From positions 1 through 8,879 of the forward strand of contig JAQWCP010000002.1 of the NCBI GenBank assembly GCA_028705905.1: a DNA stretch of 8,879 nucleotides, written 5' to 3'. Made by a program: the position numbers and the translations under genes. Every line of letters begins with the position of its first letter. The first letter of the stretch is position 1. Shown in pieces: positions 5,928 through 8,879 of this stretch. The notes below the pieces were generated by a model. That model saw only the letters and a program-made list of their open reading frames with translations, did not search any database and had not been told where the DNA came from. Source of the DNA: Oscillospiraceae bacterium (lineage in GTDB: Bacteria; Bacillota; Clostridia; Oscillospirales; Oscillospiraceae).

Positions 5928-6113
5928 ATGGGCGATTTCTGCTGTTCCTTTTGGAGAAGCGAAAATCGCTGCGCCGGATGGCCGGGGGCCGACATCCATG
6001 ACTGCATGGCAAACGATGACGGCACCTGCTGTCTGCTCTTTCCTAAAACGCCGGAGGAAAGAAATGAGGCAAGGGCTCTCCGCATGGCGGAGCTTAGTAT
6101 CACAAACTTGTAA
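5928..6113 (+). CDS. 61-residue cysteine-rich small protein
   Basis: ATG 5928 to TAA 6113 encodes 61 residues with six cysteines (5, 6, 15, 26, 34, 35) and His24, in blocks MGDFCCSFWRSENRCAGW, GADIHDCMANDDGTCC and a basic-acidic tail PKTPEERNEARALRMAEL. The paired CC at each end of the core resembles a compact zinc-binding or disulfide-bonded fold. There is no signal peptide, so a cytoplasmic zinc-binding role is the simpler reading. The frame is open further upstream to 5700, but that part overlaps the preceding gene in another frame and is not used. The ribosome site is mediocre (GGATGGATAAAG just before ATG). I do not recognise the family; the composition and clean fit between its neighbours support a real gene. 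Confidence 0.6.
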   Translation: MGDFCCSFWRSENRCAGWPGADIHDCMANDDGTCCLLFPKTPEERNEARALRMAELSITNL

Positions 6114-6124
6114 TTGAATAATCC

Positions 6125-6139
6125 CGTGCGCAGCGCACG
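6125..6139 (+). promoter_or_regulatory. Perfect 15-base palindrome next to the ribosome site of the zinc-finger gene
   Basis: CGTGCGC and GCGCACG flank a central A. As RNA it can form a 6-bp CGTGCG/CGCACG stem with a CAG loop. It ends three bases before AAGGAGG (6143-6149). It could be a protein-binding site or a hairpin that affects translation start; no T-tract follows, so it is not a typical terminator. Confidence 0.5.
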
Positions 6140-6156
6140 CTCAAGGAGGTGATGAT

Positions 6157-6558
6157 TTGAAAAGAAACAATATCCGATGTCCTATCTGCGGAGCAAAAGC
6201 GACTCTGCGGCCAACATCCGTTGTCTATGGCGATGAGGATAAAACCGATGGCTACTTGTATGTTTGCGACCGTTATCCCCAATGTGATTCCTATGTGGGG
6301 GCACACCGAAAGACACTGGAGCCGATGGGCACTCTTGCTGATGGCAATTTGAGGCACAAGCGTATTTTGGCCCACAAGGCGTTCGACCGGCTTTGGAAGA
6401 ACGGAGTGATGACCAAGTGGCAGGCCTATAAATGGATGCAGGCCAAGTTTGGACTAAGCAGCGATCAGGCGCACATTGCGAAATTTAGTGAATATATGTG
6501 CGACCAGCTTATTGACGCCTGCAACAGCTTACCGCTGTTTCAAAAACTTGCGGCATAG
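6157..6558 (+). CDS. DUF3268-like zinc-finger protein
   Basis: 133-residue soluble protein. The N-terminal zinc ribbon uses C8-x2-C11 (CPIC) and C37-x5-C43 (CDRYPQC, followed by DSYVG), much like topoisomerase-type zinc ribbons. A helical C-terminal half (about 65-133) contains AHKAFDRLWKNGVMTKWQAYKWMQAKFGLS. This matches the DUF3268 zinc-finger family, common in clostridial mobile elements and phages; its role is unknown, with nucleic acid binding plausible. The start is TTG at 6157, supported by AAGGAGG (6143-6149) seven bases upstream; the nearby ATG at 6152 runs into a stop after two codons. It lies between the cysteine-rich protein and the sigma factor, probably in one transcript. Confidence 0.85.
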   Translation: MKRNNIRCPICGAKATLRPTSVVYGDEDKTDGYLYVCDRYPQCDSYVGAHRKTLEPMGTLADGNLRHKRILAHKAFDRLWKNGVMTKWQAYKWMQAKFGLSSDQAHIAKFSEYMCDQLIDACNSLPLFQKLAA

Positions 6559-6573
6559 GCTGCAGAAAGGAAA

Positions 6574-6651
6574 ATGATGATGAAGCGTTATTTAAAACGC
6601 ATTGCAAAAATCAGAGAGGGACCTTATGAAAAAGAAAATGACAGCGCTTAA
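6574..6651 (+). CDS. Possible 25-codon ORF overlapping the sigma factor start
   Basis: ATG 6574 (three ATG codons in a row: 6574, 6577, 6580) to TAA 6649-6651 gives a basic peptide MMMKRYLKRIAKIREGPYEK plus ENDSA. An AAAGGAAA stretch lies directly before it. It fills the gap between the zinc-finger gene and the sigma factor and overlaps the sigma start (6626) by 26 bases in another frame. This layout suits a short coupling peptide that controls sigma translation, but it may be a chance frame. Confidence 0.35.
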   Translation: MMMKRYLKRIAKIREGPYEKENDSA

Positions 6652-7228
6652 CGAAACGCAACGAAGAATGGTAGAGGGGAGGTTGCCGGTCGTTCATTGG
6701 GCCATTCGCAAACACATCACCACCAACGAAACGATCTATGGCTTCGAGTATAACGACCTGTTCCAAGAGGGATGTGTTTGGCTGTGTAAGGCAGCCGTCA
6801 CCTTCGATGCCACGAAAAAAGTCAAGTTTGAAACCTATGCTCAAACAGTAGTCGCCAACGGCCTCCGTACTTATTGCCGGCTGATGTGCAAAAAGCAAAA
6901 ATATCAACGACCAACGCCGGAAACTGCAGATGAGGATGCACCCTTTGCGTTAGAGCAAATCGCGGATGACGATCTGTTTGAGGCGATGATCTCGGAAATC
7001 GACACCCTGGCGCTGCTTGATGCGCTCAAGGCGCAATACCGCGGCATCGTCCGCCTTGGCATTGAAGCCATCGAGTGGAAGGTCAAGGGGCTGGACGGCG
7101 CGGAAATCGCCGCCATGTATGGTGTGAAACCGACCCATGTAGGCGCTTGGATTCACCGTGCAGCCCAACGACTCCGTCAGAACCAAATGTTCTTGGATGC
7201 ATTTCCTGTTGAAAATGTGCCTCGCTAA
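6626..7228 (+). CDS. Sigma-70 family RNA polymerase sigma factor (regions 2 and 4)
   Basis: 200-residue sigma factor. Region 2 (about 15-90) contains the core-binding and -10-recognition signature EYNDLFQEGCVWLCKAAVTF, then KVKFETYAQTVVANGLRTYC. A short linker (about 95-125) follows, and region 4 (about 128-186) carries a helix-turn-helix GAEIAAMYGVKPTHVGAWIHRAAQRLRQN for -35 contact. Region 1 is absent and region 3 is minimal, the compact plan of alternative sigma factors in mobile elements and sporulation. The start is ATG 6626 with AGAGAGGG just upstream; a TTG at 6602 would add eight residues but has no ribosome site. It sits among the accessory genes and probably transcribes element promoters; targets are not shown by the sequence. 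No anti-sigma factor is recognised nearby. Confidence 0.88.
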   Translation: MKKKMTALNETQRRMVEGRLPVVHWAIRKHITTNETIYGFEYNDLFQEGCVWLCKAAVTFDATKKVKFETYAQTVVANGLRTYCRLMCKKQKYQRPTPETADEDAPFALEQIADDDLFEAMISEIDTLALLDALKAQYRGIVRLGIEAIEWKVKGLDGAEIAAMYGVKPTHVGAWIHRAAQRLRQNQMFLDAFPVENVPR

Positions 7229-7264
7229 GTCGTAAAGAATACTATCACAATGAAACGGGGTGCT

Positions 7265-7957
7265 ATGATGAAAAAACTATACACAGCGGTGGGCCGCTTT
7301 GAACGCAGAGGAAAGATTGGCGGCATGAGCTGCCCCATCGTCGTCATCAATCAAAAGGAATATGCGATGGATCTGCAGGAAATGCTCCTTTGGACTGTCC
7401 TGAACTGGCGCATACTGGATGCAGATGACCTTGGAGAGCTGTACCGTGTGAAGGAGTGTGAGAGCGGCTTCCTCTCTCACCGCACCATGACGGACTGTCT
7501 GCACCGTCTCCTGCAGCGCGGTCTTGCGGCGGAAGGATCCGGCGAAACCGGTGAGGAAGCGCTCTACCGCCTGCTTGCAAATCTCTATGTCGTTCCTGTC
7601 TCCGAGAATCTGCCGCTTCGGGTGCTATCCTTTGTACGGCTGACCGTGTTTCACGGCGTACCCTTTGCGGCTACTAAAAAGCTGTTTCTTCCGGACAAGC
7701 GCACCGATGAGGAAAATAAGGTGCTTCTCCTTTCCCGTCAGGCGCTGCTTTCCACCGCGGAGCTCATCAAGTGCATGGAACTGCAGGTCGCTATGCTGCC
7801 TACGGAGCAATCGTTGATGGATACCCTTTATGCCGACGCCTACACCACCAGCGACAACATCGCCGACATGGTGCGCGGTTGTAAAAGCTGCCGGACCGTC
7901 CTCATATCTGTAGCGAATCTGTGCTTGCGCCGGCAAATCATTTTTGAAAGGATCTGA
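7265..7957 (+). CDS. Unrecognised protein, possible winged-helix regulator
   Basis: 230 residues from ATG 7265; ATG 7268 is the next codon and ATG 7250 a possible longer start. The CGGGGTG just before 7265 favours the shorter forms. I do not recognise the family. The section about 38-115 (QEMLLWTVLNWRILDADDLG, SHRTMTDCLHRLLQRGLAAE, ALYRLLANLYVVPV) has the helix-helix-wing rhythm of a winged-helix DNA-binding domain. The rest (about 118-230) is helical, with three cysteines near the end (206, 209, 220). There is no membrane segment. It follows the sigma factor after 36 bases and ends one base into an ATG that seems to start the next gene, so it is probably co-transcribed with both. A regulator of the element or partner of the sigma factor is a guess from fold and position. 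Confidence 0.7.
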   Translation: MMKKLYTAVGRFERRGKIGGMSCPIVVINQKEYAMDLQEMLLWTVLNWRILDADDLGELYRVKECESGFLSHRTMTDCLHRLLQRGLAAEGSGETGEEALYRLLANLYVVPVSENLPLRVLSFVRLTVFHGVPFAATKKLFLPDKRTDEENKVLLLSRQALLSTAELIKCMELQVAMLPTEQSLMDTLYADAYTTSDNIADMVRGCKSCRTVLISVANLCLRRQIIFERI

Positions 7958-7996
7958 TGCCGACTGAAAGAACAACTGAAAACCGCACCTGTCCCC

Positions 7997-8446
7997 TTGC
8001 AGCGCAAGCTGTTTCTTACTGTGCTGATTGGCGGTTTATGTCTGCTGGTCGGCGTGGTCATGTTTCTGTTTTCCCGCGATGTGATCATGCTTGTACTCAG
8101 CGGTGCCATCTGTGTTGGGGCGTTGTGGAAAGCCGTTACGCTGTTCCGAATGATTTCCAAAAAGAATTATGAGATCGTAGAGGGAACCTGTGTCAGCATT
8201 TCACAAAATCCCATTCGAAGGTACCGCAAAGTCAAAATCATGGATGAAGCAGGTACAGAGTCCACTCTATTGCTGAGTAAGCAGGATAAAATCAAAATTG
8301 GCTTCCGTTACCGCTTCTATTTCTCTAAAACACAGCACATCACACTTGGCAGCGAATATTTTGACGCAGCGCTATCCTCCGATTGTTTTGTCGGTTACGA
8401 GGAGCTTGGCGAGTATCAGCAACAGGCGCCGGAAGAGAAGCGATGA
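7997..8446 (+). CDS. Small two-helix membrane protein with cytoplasmic beta-rich domain; start region apparently frameshifted
   Basis: From TTG 7997 the product has 149 residues. Two hydrophobic helices (about 6-25 and 29-48) form a hairpin, followed by a soluble domain (about 55-149) with basic beta-strand-like segments: YEIVEGTCVSISQ, RRYRKVKIMDEAG, GFRYRFYFSKTQHITLGSEYF. I recall similar unnamed proteins in clostridial elements but no function. The TTG has no ribosome site. The frame is open upstream to the TGA at 7955-7957 and reads RLKEQLKTAPVPLQRK, which looks like the true N-terminus. An ATG at 7957 behind AAAGGA would start it if one C at 7960-7961 were removed. Either the sequence has an indel error, the gene was recently broken, or it uses CTG 7964 or TTG 7997. 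It is probably co-transcribed with the preceding gene. Confidence 0.75.
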   Translation: MQRKLFLTVLIGGLCLLVGVVMFLFSRDVIMLVLSGAICVGALWKAVTLFRMISKKNYEIVEGTCVSISQNPIRRYRKVKIMDEAGTESTLLLSKQDKIKIGFRYRFYFSKTQHITLGSEYFDAALSSDCFVGYEELGEYQQQAPEEKR

Positions 8447-8448
8447 GG

Positions 8449-8482
8449 TAATGTGCGGTGTTCGACAGAAAGTCGCACATTA
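8449..8482 (+). terminator. Hairpin after the accessory operon, probable terminator
   Basis: TAATGTGCG (8449-8457) and CGCACATTA (8474-8482) form a perfect 9-bp stem with a 16-base loop, three bases after the stop of the membrane protein gene. The downstream TTATACTT is T-rich but not a run, so termination is plausible rather than certain. It separates the accessory operon from the promoter that follows. Confidence 0.55.
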
Positions 8483-8488
8483 TTATAC

Positions 8489-8516
8489 TTGAAATTATTA
8501 TAATTCATGGTATAAT
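8489..8516 (+). promoter_or_regulatory. Strong sigma-A-type promoter of the right-edge ATPase gene
   Basis: TTGAAA (8489-8494) and a consensus TATAAT (8511-8516) are separated by 16 bp, with an extended -10 TG at 8508-8509. Transcription would start near 8523, about 20 bases before the ribosome site. The gene thus has its own promoter, like the ATPase at 3499-4788. Confidence 0.8.
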
Positions 8517-8518
8517 AA
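8495..8518. repeat. 8-bp inverted repeat overlapping the -10 box, operator candidate
   Basis: TTATTATA (8495-8502) and TATAATAA (8511-8518) are perfect inverted copies separated by eight bases; the right arm contains the whole -10 box. A repressor bound here would block the promoter. The arms are pure A/T, so chance is a real alternative. Confidence 0.45.
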
Positions 8519-8544
8519 TCTCAATAGAAAGTGAGGTGCATTGC

Positions 8545-8879
8545 ATGCTGCAATTTGTTGATCGCGAGCAGGAAATGGAAACGCTGATGCGGGAATATGA
8601 GCGTGACGGGGCGGCGCTCGTCATTCTGTACGGACGCCGCCGTGTGGGAAAGACCACGCTGCTCTCAGAATTTATCAAGGATAAAAAGGCGCTGTTTTTT
8701 CTTGCCAGCGAGGAATCCGAAGCGCAGAATCGGTCGGCGTTTAAGAACAGGGCTGCAGAGTTCATCGACAGCGATCTGCTGCGTGCGGCCAGCGTATCCA
8801 GTTGGGATACCATTTTTAAGGCCATGATGGATACCCGCTTTGACACAAAGCCCGTCATTGTAATTGATGAATTTCAATA
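8545..8879 (+). CDS. P-loop ATPase, archaeal ATPase_2/DUF234-like (3' truncated)
   Basis: N-terminal 111 codons of an ATPase that continues past the window. It begins MLQFVDREQEMETLMREYER, the typical opening of the ATPase_2 (DUF234) group, has Walker A YGRRRVGKTT (residues about 32-41) and reaches Walker B VIVIDEFQ at the last codons. The ATG at 8545 has GAGGTG six bases upstream and its own promoter. It is a different family branch from the DUF4143 ATPase at 3499-4788, although both combine a STAND/AAA-like P-loop domain with, in full-length members, a C-terminal nuclease-like or DUF domain. The C-terminus is not visible, so the DUF234 part is assumed from the family. The role is unknown; such genes are common in mobile or variable regions. 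Confidence 0.85.
   Translation, partial: MLQFVDREQEMETLMREYERDGAALVILYGRRRVGKTTLLSEFIKDKKALFFLASEESEAQNRSAFKNRAAEFIDSDLLRAASVSSWDTIFKAMMDTRFDTKPVIVIDEFQ

Noticed and set aside
7625..7975. 116-residue minus-strand frame opposite the possible winged-helix gene
   Set aside because: Antisense shadow without a supported start or any recognisable motif.
7957..8172. 71-residue plus-strand frame starting MPTERTTENRT
   Set aside because: It is out of frame with the evident membrane protein, shows no domain-like features, and exists only because ATG 7957 is shifted by one base.

Overview
The window reads as part of a mobile or accessory region of a Gram-positive Clostridia-type bacterium (Oscillospiraceae or Lachnospiraceae are plausible). 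This rests on strong AAGGAGG-type ribosome sites, tightly packed or overlapping genes, TTG and GTG starts, and small cysteine-rich and zinc-finger proteins of the kind carried by clostridial integrative elements. No rRNA, tRNA, CRISPR array, recombinase or relaxase is visible, so the element's type and ends cannot be fixed from this sequence.

Left part (1-3499), plus strand: a compact Tad (Flp-pilus-like) secretion operon. It holds the tail of an upstream protein that may be the CpaE/TadZ-type ATPase, then the CpaF/TadA motor ATPase, then TadB and TadC, the two inner-membrane platform proteins. Each junction overlaps or is directly abutting, so the genes are almost certainly co-transcribed and translationally coupled. 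A perfect 14-bp hairpin closes the operon.

Middle (3499-5460): an AAA ATPase with a DUF4143-type C-terminus lies on the opposite strand between tadC and a 72-residue pilin-like protein (DUF6133-like). It has its own good sigma-A-type promoter, set inside a cluster of direct and inverted repeats. It looks like an inserted module that has cut the pilin gene off from its operon. The pilin gene follows a 390-bp intergenic stretch that holds a 7-codon leader ORF with an excellent ribosome site and two stem-loops. A strong terminator follows the pilin gene.

Right part (5461-8446), plus strand: a set of small accessory genes. First comes a 39-bp imperfect direct repeat. It is followed by two cysteine-rich small proteins, a DUF3268-like zinc-finger protein translated from TTG, a 25-codon ORF overlapping the next start, a sigma-70-family factor with regions 2 and 4, an unrecognised possibly winged-helix protein, and a two-helix membrane protein. 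Two of these genes (5564-5896 and 7957-8446) seem to have damaged start regions: an ATC where ATG is expected, and one extra C directly after an ATG.

Right edge (8447-8879): a hairpin, a strong promoter overlapped by an 8-bp inverted repeat, and the N-terminus of a second, different P-loop ATPase (archaeal-type ATPase_2/DUF234-like).

Working model (inference): a minimal monoderm Tad-like apparatus with one tiny pilin-like subunit, carried with its own sigma factor and small zinc or cysteine proteins, and colonised by two selfish or defence-like ATPase modules.
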